Shown one piece after another: positions 37,095 through 48,010 of a stretch of 64,000 bases of DNA; position 1 is the first letter of the stretch; each line of letters starts with the position of its first letter. The notes under the pieces are model-generated. The model did no database searches and was not told the DNA's origin. It was given only the letters and a program-made list of their open reading frames with translations. A program made the position numbers and the translations under genes. The stretch is from Bombyx mori (lineage: Eukaryota > Arthropoda > Insecta > Lepidoptera > Bombycidae), in assembly GCF_030269925.1 (NCBI RefSeq), contig NC_085117.1, positions 10,354,731 through 10,418,730 on the forward strand, given 5' to 3'.

Positions 37095-40000
37095 TTACAT
37101 CGATACACCGTTCTGATTTCTATCGTTCCCTTTATTCGCTAAACTCAAATCATTTGGTACCAGATCTTGCAAAACGGTGTCGCTTCTAAAGATGCTAGTG
37201 GCGATTCTATTCGCCAGCCTCTCCGATTCTCTCAAATCGTCGTCTTTAGAAGAATGCGATGTTAGATCTATCTCCGCGTCACTATCGGTATCACTTTCCC
37301 TCTCGCGTCGGGGACGATACGCTAGATCCTGAGGCTCCTCTTCATTACAGGGACAGTTCTTACCGGCCAGCACCCTTAAGTCTGTCGGAGCCACTTCTGA
37401 ATCCATTTGGGGCATGAGGAGTGATGTAAACGGAAAAGATTGCTGCATCATTCTAGCTTCTTCGTTGTACGGCATCGGAATTGGAAGGTCGTGTGGGGGC
37501 TGTGGAATAGGTTCTTGCATGTTTGTATTGTGTATATAGGGCTCTTGACGCGAACCAGTGATTTCACCGTTTTCGGTGTTAGATCTTTCAGGCGAGTTCC
37601 CGTCGTTGGGCGAATCCGGTGTTTCCGGTGAAGAATCAGGTGGCTTAGCATGGCCTGAAATCGAACATCAAATAATAAACATTCCAGTATGTGACAAAGA
37701 CATAAGGGTCAAAACAAAACGGGGTAATCGTCGACTGCTACAATAAATGTACGATTTACTAAACGACTGCTTTATATTTATTATGGCATTGATGCGAAAG
37801 ATAAATTTAACGTTTACTAGTGATAGGACGTCTTGTGAGTCTGCAAGTGTCGGTTTCACCGCCCTGCCCATGCCTGTCGTGCCGTTTTACAACAAAAATT
37901 GTGATCTTAGAACTCATATCTCAAGAGGAATGGCGTTGTAGATGTCCATGGACTCCGGTAACCACTTAACACCAGGTAGGTCGTGAGCTCGTCCACCCAT
38001 CTAAGCTAAAAAAAATCAATTAGTAATTAGAACAATTAGTAAAAATCGACTTAATAGTCTCATATAGTACATGGGAATCCTAATTTGGTGTCAGATGAGC
38101 ATTTGCAATTTTTTTCCTATCTTATTAATGGTAATAATAATGGTAATGTTAAAATTTCTGTAGTGTTAAGTATTATATAGCATAGGTATTACTAAGTATT
38201 ACTAAGGTACTAGGTATTACTAAGTACCGGGCATTGGTAGCGGTGGTGTCCCGAGTCCGAGGCACCTCATCCTCCAAGCATCTTGCAGCAGCTGCAGACG
38301 TGCCTGTTTCCGCCATTTTGCTCGACGATTCTGAAACCATACCTGTTAAAGGAAAAAACTATTAAAATAAATATCATGTTCGATATCGAATAAAGTGAAT
38401 CCTCGTCACAGCTCTAGCGTCAATTTTTTTGTGTTTCCTCTTCTCTACTTTTCTTTCTTTTTTCTCTACTCTTTGTATTTATCTAGTGGTAGAGAACATA
38501 TTGTGATATATCATATTTAAGTGTCATTTAATTTAATAAAAATGATTTGTACCTTAAATTTGATATTATAAAAACATTCAAAAGGTTTGTAATTAGCCAT
38601 AATTAAATGTCGAAATTAAAAAATTTTCTTCATTTCAAAGCTTTAATGTTAAAAATTTTATTGTTGGCTACCATCGTTCATGGATACCTTTGGCTGGTGC
38701 AATGGTGCAATCGTAGCGGTGGGGAATTATGTGCTGCTTTATTCAAAAGGAAATTATTATTTATAAATACTTGCCGATTTAGTAAGTTCGTAATAATAGC
38801 CTAAAGCTGTAGGCAGCTAGCGCTATATGAGACCTGCTCTCTGGTCATCATCATCATTATCAGCACACAGCCGTCCACTGCCGGACACAGGCCTACCCAA
38901 AGGTTCGCCACAATGAGAGATGATGCGCAGCCCGCCTCCCAGCTAAGGTATAATAATACATTACAATACAAGAAACATAATGTAATCAATTTTTCCAGCG
39001 AAATCTGATATATGTTATGATGTGCAGAGTTACTACCACTTGTTTTCGATTTCTTTGATTCGACAATAAGTCTTTTTTCCTTTTGTTAGCTAATAAGCAG
39101 GTTCTTTAATCTTTAGTTCAATTTTTGCCCCGACGTTCTTACAATTTACCATGAATATGCATGATGTATCGCATACCGTGGAATCTCTTGATCAAGTAAT
39201 CGTTTATGAGACATTTAAAAACTGGATATGTAACGCGCTTAGTGCGGGCGCTGGTCTTTGCAATATTCCTCTACGGAGCAGAGACATGGTGCATGAAAAG
39301 CCGCGGTAGCAGAAATATCGATGCCTTTAAAATGTGGCTGTGGCAGAGGATGCTCCGAATACCATGGACTGTCAGGTTTTTTTTTATTGCTTAGATTTGT
39401 GGACTAGCTCACAGCCCACCTGGTGTTAAGTTACTGGAGCCCATAGACATCTACCACGTAAATACCGCCACCCACCTTGAGATAGGAGATTTAAGATCTC
39501 AGTATAGTTACAACGGCTGCCCCACCTTTCAAACCGAAACGAATTACTGCTTCAGGGCAGAAATAGGCAGGGTGGTGGTACCTACCCGTGCAAACTCACA
39601 AGAGGTCCTACCACCATTCAATTACGCAAATTATAATTTAGCGGTTTTTATTTTCATTATACGATGCTATTCCTTCACCGTGGAAGTCAATCGTGAACAT
39701 TTGTTAAGTACGTATTTCATTAGAAAAATTGGTCGGGCGGGATTCGAACCCCGATGCATCGCTACATACAAATGCACCGGACGTCTTATCCTTTAGGCCA
39801 CGACGACTTCAACGACGACGACGACGACTTCGAGCATTTAAGAGCTCATTTTAAGAGAGCTAAACATCCAAATAAGGCTCTCTGACATCTGCCATTAACG
39901 TGTTATCTTCGGACACACAGTGCGGTCTCCCAGACATCAATTAGAGAAGCTCATAATTTTGGGTCGCATAGAAGGCAAGCGTGCCGTGGACATAATACCA

Positions 40001-42823
40001 GCCAAATGGTGAGATTTGTTTAAGAAACCGGTTGGTGGTAGTCTATACCGTTCAGTCCATGCCACCCATGACCGAACACTAAGGAGGAAAGTCATATGTA
40101 GTCGCGATCCTCAGCACTGAGGGAACGATGAAGAAGAAGATGTAGTCCTGTGGAAATGATAACCTCTCACGAATGGCCCGCTTTATACTACTGAGCCACA
40201 CGTCGGCTACTTAACATATTAAAGCCAGAAGAAGTAGGAAAGATAATTATGTGCCTGTGAAAAATAAAGATATCTTCGGCAGCATAGAAGTTAGCGAGTG
40301 ATAAGGCAGTTGGCAAAACATGGTTTAGTTTTTCCGTCTTTAAGTCATGTGTGTCATATTTGATTGATACGAGATTGTCTTTATATTACTTGTACTTTAG
40401 TTACCTATTCTATTTTATTCAATGTAAGCCCTGTTATCTTATTCGTGCTAGGTTATTGAAGTTTTATTAGCCCGTTATCAGAAGAGTAAAAAAATTCATA
40501 AATTTTAATTTTAGTAAGACCTTATTAATTATACCTTTAACAGCCATCCATTAAAATGATTATAACGCGCCGATAACTAATATTTCATAATTATATAATA
40601 TAATATTTAATAAAAATAATATTTCATAGTTGAATTAACTGCGAATAGGTAGGTCTTTATGTAAAAAAAAGTTAAAACTTTCAATTTTACTTTTTTTATC
40701 TTCTTACTAATTTCGAAATGTCAACGGACATAATAATTAGCTCTTGAAATGTATCATACCAGAAACTCATTGAAAATACTTAAATATTTTAAAAGGAACC
40801 TTTTCTTATTGAACCATTCGAATTAGTTTTACTTGTAATGTTTATTTGCGTCTTCTACGAACCAATGTAAAACGCAAAATATTCGGAATGCCGGAAACAG
40901 GAAATTGAAAATAATAAACGCTAGGTTAAACCGTAAAAGTAGTTTTATAATGAGTACGACTTGTGAAAGCAGGAGAAAAAAAACAACGCATCGCAGCAGA
41001 AACAGCTAGAGTTATCCCTGAACTGCGTTTTCTAATCTCGACATAAAGTAAAACTGACAAAAAGTATCCACATATTGAAAAGCTTCGACGACATCATTTA
41101 AACTAATTTTCGTTCGAGGTACTCCGAAAACTGCTGTTTGAATATGCTATGAATATGGAATATGCAAATATATAATAAATAAATCAATAATAATAAATAA
41201 ATAAATAAATATTTACTAACAATCACGCCACGTTAACTGGTCCCGTGATAAGTTCGTAAAGAACTTGTGTTACAGGTACCAGATAACGGATATAAATGTA
41301 AGATTTTTATTATACACCTACATATATTTAATAGACATCCATAACATTATATTTATCATACAAATATCTTCCTTGGCGGGTTCGAATAAGGCCTTATGTA
41401 ATAAGGCCATATGTAATAAGGCCTTTACATTTTAATTATTTTTTTAATATACATACTCTAACTGGCCCCTGCGTGTTAGTTGTTACTAAACGAATGAAAC
41501 CCCAATGTGAATACAGCTACCCATCTTGAGACATGAGGCAGGCAACTTCTTTACATACATAAAGGCTTTTTCATCCTTTAAACTTGAACGCATGATTGCT
41601 TTGTGACAGAAATAAGCACCCATAAAAAAGAAGACATGCTAGCTTGCGGCCTTTGAAAATGTAGCGTTGTTTTATTAAAACGAAAACTATTTTTGGCGGT
41701 GATGTAATTTGAAATCAAATAGTGACACGAGAAAAAGACAAACATTTATATCCATAGGATCTAGACCGCGAGAGGATGATTTTAAATGCTCATTAAGGCT
41801 TCACTTCCAGCCCGTATGAATTACGTAAAAGTTTTTTAATTATCTCTTACTCGTTCTTTTTCAATTCTCTTCTTCATTGGGTTCTGACTAAAATTCGTAG
41901 CCAGTTCAATAAAATTACTTGTTCGATTTTTGTTTGTACTTTCCATAGTTTCATTAGCCAGTTGAAATGTCTAGCTGCTACAATCACGTCACTTTTCCAA
42001 TAAAATTTTGTGAAAAGACACACCATAAACCTATTATGTAGATCTATTTATCTCTTTAACTTAGATTTCTGCTTCCAATAAAAATCGGTCACCTGCGTTA
42101 ATCTTTCATTTATGTCAAATAAAAAAGTACAATTAAACATTGAAGGCACGCAATAACAATAAAAAATAAGTAACTAACTAAAGAAGAATAATGTTATATT
42201 AAATCGTAATTTCAGGCTTATTTTCTGCTTGTCTGTCTATCTGTTTGTTTGTTACTTCGCGTATATCTCTGGGATTACCCAATGGATTTCCAAATAACTG
42301 ATGTTACTTACTACTTGACAGGTGCTTAGAAATAATCTGGAGCAGAACATAGTCTTCTTCGTTTCAGTAAAGTCAGTTGTTACTAAAACACCTATCATTT
42401 AAAGGAATTCACATTGATAATGTTTTAGATGTAAGAACTTGTATTTGTCTGTTACTTTTCAAGCCCAAAAGACTGAAACGATTCATAGTTTGAGCATTGT
42501 AAAAGAATATATTCTTCAGTTTCATTCCAATTCTAAGCACACGTCTCTCTCCACGTAATACGCGGGTGAAATTACGAGCGGAAGGGTAGCTTAAAATAGT
42601 TATTCTAGAAACTAACCTGCACCCTCGCCTCGGACAGACTGATCCTTAGAGCGACTTCTTCTCTCAAGAACACGTCTGGATAGTGCGTCTTCTGGAAGAG
42701 CGACTCTAGTTCGCTGAGCTGTTGAGGAGTAAAGGTAGTTCTGTTCCTCCTCTGACGTCGCCGACCAAACATGTACTCAGTTAGAAGGTCCCCGGGAAGC
42801 GGAGAAAGGTATGGCCCAGCCAT
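37095..42823 (-). CDS. Paired-like homeodomain transcription factor, 3 exons, 293 aa
   Basis: Coding exons in order: 42823-42617, 38342-38228 and 37654-37095; they sum to 882 nt (294 codons) with phases 0 and 1. The homeodomain spans residues 24-83: [19 protein letters not shown] in helix 1, [20 protein letters not shown], then [12 protein letters not shown] across the first splice. The intron falls between homeodomain positions 46 and 47, as in many paired-class genes. Position 50 is Gln, so it is a paired-like (Q50) type without a paired box. Downstream is [19 protein letters not shown], then a Pro/Ser-rich and acidic tail ([12 protein letters not shown]). I see no OAR motif. An in-frame TAG lies 24 bases upstream of the ATG, which supports the start. 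The closest family I can suggest from memory is Drosophila CG11294, but this is uncertain; Alx, Rx and Shox relatives are alternatives. It is a nuclear DNA-binding regulator by family. Confidence 0.93.
37655..38227 (-). other. Homeobox gene intron 2 with a truncated Bm1
   Basis: 573 bp, phase 1. It contains a plus-strand Bm1 body fragment at 37829-38012 (gtcttgtgagtctgcaagtg through ccacccatctaagctaaaaa), opposite to transcription, with an internal deletion. Confidence 0.7.
38845..38950 (+). repeat. Dispersed lepidopteran repeat fragment
   Basis: 'catcatcatcattatcagcac' followed by 'cagccgtccactgccggaca' and 'caggcctacccaaaggttcgcc' is a common moth repeat, seen next to LINE ends. It lies in homeobox intron 1. 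Confidence 0.55.
39199..40140 (+). mobile_element. Relic RTE-like LINE, split by Bm1
   Basis: Plus-strand frames read [20 protein letters not shown] and [15 protein letters not shown] (39230-39375), the end of an RTE-like endonuclease/reverse transcriptase. A full Bm1 interrupts it (39377-39811). The protein resumes in pieces at 39835-40060 ([10 protein letters not shown], then [12 protein letters not shown] words) with stops, ending in gaagaagaaga (40128-40139), a tail like RTE microsatellite ends. Confidence 0.75.
39377..39835 (-). mobile_element. Bm1 SINE, near full length
   Basis: Poly(T) at 39377, tail words, body, and the tRNA-like head at its right end (ttcgaaccccgatgcatcgc ... cctttaggccacgacgactt), followed by (acg)n to about 39833. 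It is inserted in homeobox intron 1 inside an older LINE. Confidence 0.85.
40141..42616 (-). other. Rest of homeobox intron 1
   Basis: Mostly AT-rich. A 15-bp imperfect tandem (aataaggcc.tatgta, three units) is at 41385-41425. A degraded Bm1 in minus orientation is at about 41500-41630. No exon recognised. Confidence 0.4.
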
Positions 42824-43300
42824 CTCAGGAATCGTAATGATTGGCTAATTTTAACCGTAGATTTCTTAAGACAACATTAACCTACGTGTAACTAGAATGT
42901 AAATGAAGAAAGAGTAGCATATTTAGGCAATGTTTTGCAATTCAAACACGAATGAGACTCAGAATAGAATACAACAAAATGAAGCTCATCCAATACTCAT
43001 ATTGAAAGTGTTTAAAACTTTTCGAAATACGCGGTACTTCGAGACTTTCACAAGGGGTGCTAATCCCAAAAAGCTCTGATGTTCACTGCTTGAAATCACA
43101 GTTAACTTCTGATGAAAACCCCCTTGACTCCTCCCCTCGAGACAAAAATGGGATTACGTGATTGGTCGAAATCGGTAGGGGTTGGAAAATCTAGCCAATC
43201 AGGATGATTGCTCAATAGATGCGTTTAATAGGTGTAGATTAAGTTATGGTGTGATTGTAAATATAAATTTTATAACACAAACTGAAATTTAAGCACCGCT
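42824..43300 (-). promoter_or_regulatory. Probable promoter region of the homeobox gene
   Basis: Two CCAAT-type boxes of opposite orientation, gattggtcg near 43160 and gccaatcagg near 43194, lie about 350 bp upstream of the ATG within a short, less AT-rich block (43110-43210). No clear TATA box. Inference from position. Confidence 0.3.
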
Positions 43301-43945
43301 GATTTTACCTTAATGAAAATAAATGATATCAAATGAAATGATGAAAATTTTACATTAGCACGAATAACTGGGATAAACGTTGTACTGCAATAAATATTTG
43401 TGGAAGGATATGTTCTAAGAGTCAATACCATTATCAAATTTGCTTTACCGCGAAGTCATGAGTAATTGGAACGATTATGTCAATGCAATTACGACCAGAG
43501 TTAGCGGTGGTATCAGGCTTTGAACATGTTCAAACTTATGTCAGCGGAAAAAAAAGAAAATACACAAAGAATAAATAGATAACTAAAAATACTTTAGAGG
43601 TTTAATCTCGTGTTTTTTATTGTAATCATATTAGTTCTGACGTTTCAAATTTTACAGTTTTCGAACGAGTTTACAGTTTGCGTGGTTACGGACGTCTGCA
43701 TCTTATCTACTAGTCGGAAAAACTAGGAAAAGTGGAAAATAAAATTAAAGAAAAAAGAAAAATTACTATATGGGAAGAGACTTTTGTTTTTATGAGTATT
43801 CGACCGTTTATTCTAAGAAAATTGCTCCGAAGAGCTAATTGGAAATGGTATCATCTACCACTTAAGCAAATATCACTCGTTCATCACTATTGATCACTTA
43901 CTTATACAGAGCATATACATATACTGTTGCATTTTCAGTGATCTT
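43301..43945. other. Intergenic, nothing recognised
   Basis: AT-rich, without supported coding or repeat features. Confidence 0.3.
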
Positions 43946-43954
43946 AACTTCCTT

Positions 43955-44325
43955 CTTCTTCTTCTTCTTCCAGTGCCTCTTCAATCCTGAAGGTTGGCCG
44001 TTAGCTTTCTATATTCGTTTTTATCTGCAGCCAGCCGGAACAGCTGTTCGACGGAGGCAATACCGGTCCACTCCCGGATATTCCGGAGCCATGATTTCTT
44101 TCTTCGCCCAGCACGTCTCTTTCCGTCCACTTTGCCCATAATTATCAGCTGGAGCAGCATGTATCGATCGTTCCTGAGCACGTGGCCGAGATACTCTATC
44201 TTGCGCTTTTTGATAGCAGGCAGCATTTTCCGGGACATATGAACGCGCTGAAGCACGGTTTCGTTCCTGACCCTCTGCGTCCAACCAATGCGTAACATGC
44301 GACTCTTAACTTCCACTTACGTTGA
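43955..44325 (-). mobile_element. 5'-truncated RTE-like LINE
   Basis: A minus-strand frame 44316-43981 (111 codons, open) encodes MLRIGWTQRVRNETVLQRV, then YLGHVLRN, then GRRKKSWLRNIREWTG, the C-terminus of insect RTE-type reverse transcriptases. A (gaa)n tail (cttcttcttcttcttcttcc at 43954-43972 on plus) follows, as expected for RTE. The intact frame suggests a fairly young copy. Confidence 0.85.
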
Positions 44326-44440
44326 AACTCTAATGAACTCCCCAACGGTATTTCTCGAGTGCTACAATATGTATTCATTCAAACAAGAATTAAGAAAAGT
44401 TTGTTACGGTAGACAGCGGAGCGTCAATGCCCTAAACAAT
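44326..44440 (+). mobile_element. LINE family B coding fragment
   Basis: Plus-strand reading LMNSPTVFLECYNMYSFKQE and VCYGRQRS matches the WNELPSTVFPERYDMSFFKR and VLSGRQRL region of the copy at 55670-56059. It abuts the RTE tail on its left and family C on its right. Confidence 0.7.
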
Positions 44441-44447
44441 GCCAGTT

Positions 44448-44605
44448 TTTTCTTTTTTCCTATTCGCTGGTAGCCTAACGGGCTAGAATAAGCTACGCGC
44501 GGACGGGTAGGTGAGCTCACAGGCTCATCCTTAGTGAATTTGCTAACACTAGCCCAAGCAAGGGCAGTGCTTTGCAGAATCTACCACCGGATTTACCGAT
44601 CGAAT
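44448..44605 (+). repeat. Dispersed repeat family C fragment
   Basis: ttttttcctattcgctggta, acgggtaggtgagctcacag and agcaagggcagtgctttgca are in family order, ending at 'accaccggattt'. Confidence 0.7.
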
Positions 44606-45279
44606 TTACCAGGGAATGTTTGAATTTATTTTGGAAAACTTTAGTTATCTAATTTTATTATTAGTCATTTTGTAAGTTTTAATATTTTATCGAATTCTCT
44701 CTGTTGTCAATAAAACATTCAAAATATGGTTGTTGCTGCGGAAATTCAAATTACAATTTCGGGCAACGGAAGAGGTTTTTTTTCAATTATTGTTAAATTG
44801 ATTCAACAATTCCTAGGAAGAAAAAGAAAATTAAATTTACATGGGCATTTAATTTTTTTATACTTCAAAGTGTTTAAATTTAAAACGTACTTCTTCTGCT
44901 ACTAAAAACTTCTCTAAATTGTACTACATATTTATAAGTCCCACAACATGAATGAAGCAACACACATTCAGACATATTTCATGTGTTCTTTTTATTTTAT
45001 CCACTAGATCAAGGATAAGCTTCATGCGGCCCGCCAAACATTTTTAAATTTATTTTATCTCTTTCTTTGTTTCTCCCATCAATTCGTTTTTCTGTTCTTT
45101 TCTTGTTTGTTTTTAATAAATAAATAAAGTTTCGTAAATTATTAATAAGAGTTGATCTATTTGCGGCCCGCCAAAAAAAAAATAAGTAAAATTGGCCCAT
45201 TGATTAAAAAGGTTTCTCACCCCTGCACCAGATGAGTGGACGAGCTCACAATACATCTGTAGTTTTTTTTTTTTATGAT

Positions 45280-45665
45280 TGAATATTTACTGGTGGCCCG
45301 GAGGCCTTTCAGTTTCACCAGGACAGGTGGGTGAGCAAAGGCTCAGCCAGAAGGGGTGGGATTTGCTAACAGCTGCCCGAGCGCCTCCGAAGGAGACCTA
45401 ACAACTCAAGAGTAACTGAATGAATCTACTACCGGATCGGAATCGCGACCCGCTGAGAAGATCCGGCGAGAAACTTAGCGAGCTGATGCATGGGTTAGGT
45501 TGCACGTCGACCTCTTTGTCGAGTTCGACGAGTACGGTTACCGGGGTTCCTCAGCCTGCTCCTAGTGTTAGAGCTGAAGGTATTTAATGCAAGAGTTATT
45601 GGATCTGATGGATCCGTAAGGACGTGTCTAGGGTGACGACGGTGACTTGCTCCTGCGTGATCAGG
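45280..45665 (+). repeat. Dispersed repeat family C, long variant
   Basis: Includes cccggaggcctttcagtttc, ctaccggatcggaatcgcga and agaagatccggcgagaaact, then 'gttagagctgaaggtattta' and gatccgtaaggacgtg. The same long form is at 59085-59300 in reverse. A degraded Bm1 tip is just upstream (45225-45258). Confidence 0.75.
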
Positions 45666-46529
45666 ATTCGGGACATCTGTAGTTATTAGACATCCCAACG
45701 TGATCACCTTCCGACTGTGTTAGTGGTTGTCCCACTGTTCGAACCAGACTAGTCCCAGAAATAGATCTTATTAAGACAACAACCTAATTTTAATGAGGGT
45801 TTTTTAACAAAATGATTTGCCATACTGTTTATGAACAATAAAAATAAGAGTAATATTTAGTAAACATAAATGAGGTAAGCGATGTGGGAAGGGAAATAAG
45901 GGAAACTGCAATTATTATGAGTAAATGAAGTCTACTACCGTCGCGCGCCTAGACGCAGTGAACTTTAGGGTTGGTAGCTACAACTATTTAAACATTAAAT
46001 AATATTTACTTATTTTGTGACTAACGATTTGTATTCTAGGTTAGGATTTCTGTCAGGTAAGATAGTTTCCCAAAAAAAAGAACACTGATAATATTATTAT
46101 TAATTTTATTGTTTTCTATCTGGAAAAGTAACGCAACGATGTGATTTGTTGTTCGCAGCGTGCTACATTATTTTACAAATTATGAAAGACGCAAGTGTTC
46201 TTCTAGCAATTCGAATGTTTGCTATTTCCCGTAGGAAAATTTGCCACCCCTGCTTACTCCGAATATAAAGGTAGTTTACAATTTCCAGATATCTACAGTC
46301 CATTACGTAGAAGTCAAATACTTGAACTGTGGTGGGATGCAAGAACATATCGCGGATTGGTTGAACTCGGACATATGGAGCCTTATTTTTAACACTATTA
46401 TTGTGAATATAGCACTCCACAAAGCTGAATATTGGAGCGTGAAGAAAATAGTAAAGACTGAACTTTATAGAGCTACTTTTGTCACCACTTAACTGACAGT
46501 AGCCTTGGGCGGCTATTCTGGCTTCGCCT

Positions 46530-46665
46530 TGATTAGTTAGCGAGCTCACAGGGCTCAGGCTGAGAGGGTTTGCTATCATCTGCCCTGACAATAACAGTGC
46601 TTCTCTGAATCTATCACCGGATCGGAATCGCAATCAACTGAGAAGATTTGGTGAGAACGTTCTGT
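46530..46665 (+). repeat. Dispersed repeat family C fragment
   Basis: tagcgagctcacagggctca through caccggatcggaatcgcaat and gagaagatttggtgagaac. Minus frames of up to 156 codons crossing 46163-46633 have no recognisable domain. Confidence 0.65.
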
Positions 46666-46885
46666 AGCATGGGCGCTCTGGTGCTTGGAATGCTTAAAAG
46701 CACAGAGAGTGGTTGGGTTCGAAATGGTATGCTTAGGGCGAGGGCAGCTGTTCGTTGCCCCATCGTAAAGGTCGGAGATATAAATTGCGGTGGCTACAAT
46801 GACAAGGCTAGACAATGGAGCTACGATTCTCCACAGTGAAACAAACCCCTGGAATTATTCTTAATGCTCTAGGTACCTTTAAAAG

Positions 46886-47122
46886 TTTTTTTTTTTTTCG
46901 CTTCGATGGGTGGACGATCTCACAGCCCACCTTGTGTTGAGTCCATAGACATCTACAACGTAAATGCCGCCACCTACCTTGAGATATGAGTTCTAAGGTC
47001 TTAGTATAGTTAAAACGGCTGCCCCGCTCTTCAAACCGAAATGCATTATTGCTTTACGGCAGAAATAGGCACGGTGGTCGTACCTACCCGTGCGAACTCA
47101 CAAGAGCTCCTACCACCAGTAA
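46886..47122 (-). mobile_element. 5'-truncated Bm1 SINE
   Basis: Poly(T), then cacagcccaccttgtgttga through agctcctaccaccagtaat. The tRNA-like head is missing. Confidence 0.85.
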
Positions 47123-47144
47123 TATATACCTACCTACCTATAAC

Positions 47145-47296
47145 CTGACGACGTTGGTAACACGAACCCTACCAAGAGCCGTGCTTCGCAGAATCTACCA
47201 CCGGATCGGAAATGCGACCCGCTGACAAGATCCGGCGAGAACTCAGCGGGCTGTGTCTGTGGGCTAATTTACTCGCCGAGCCCTTCGTCGCAAGCT
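47145..47296 (+). repeat. Dispersed repeat family C fragment
   Basis: cctgacgacgttggtaacac, gccgtgcttcgcagaatcta and aatttactcgccgagccctt. It directly follows the Bm1 at 46886-47122. Confidence 0.75.
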
Positions 47297-47802
47297 TAAT
47301 ACCGGAAAATATATAAAAATACGGCCAAGCCCTGAAACGAAGCAACGCCCGCCCGTCCGCAACTGCGCTAAACGAGTTTCCACAAACATTTTAATGAATA
47401 ACACCTCCCGCCACCCGGACACCCCCAGCGCCCGCCGGAGCCCGCAATGTGCTAATTAAACATTCGAGCTATATTGTTTCATTTACGATGTTGCGGAAAT
47501 TCGTATTCAGTAAGTTCGTGGCTGCGCGGTTCACGTTATCAATGGTTATAAGATGTTTTTGATTTATTTTGTTGCATTACAAAGCGTATATATATTGAGA
47601 ATAATATTTGTGGGCTAGATAGTTTTTAATGCGACATAATTAGAAACTGCGCATTACCTGTGGGTTTATATTTGGTTTTGTGCAAAATAATTTCTGATTT
47701 TATTGAATATTTTTCAAACACAGTTCCAAATTCTAAGGTTTTTTTAATTCTTAGCCAAACATAGATAAATTAGATTTTCGCTACAGCGATTTCGAAACAC
47801 GG

Positions 47803-48010
47803 TGTCGATTGTTTTATTAATTGCTTAGATGCGTAGACAAGCTCAGGGCCCACCTAGTGTTAAGAGATTACAGGAGACTATAGACATCATGCGTACCATA
47901 GATCATAGACACGTGAATGCCGTCAACCATCTTGATATATGACGTGAAATTCTCAATTGTATTCTATAACAACTATCCCACCCCTCAAACCTCTCGGTCT
48001 ATGAAATAAA
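47803..48010 (-). mobile_element. Degraded Bm1 SINE
   Basis: Minus-strand Bm1 tail words (attgcttagatgcgtagaca, cccacctagtgttaagagat, catcttgatatatgac) with many changes and insertions. Confidence 0.6.

Noticed and set aside
46163..46633. 156-codon minus frame
   Set aside because: It crosses repeat family C and AT-rich DNA, with no domain, no splice context and no conserved words.
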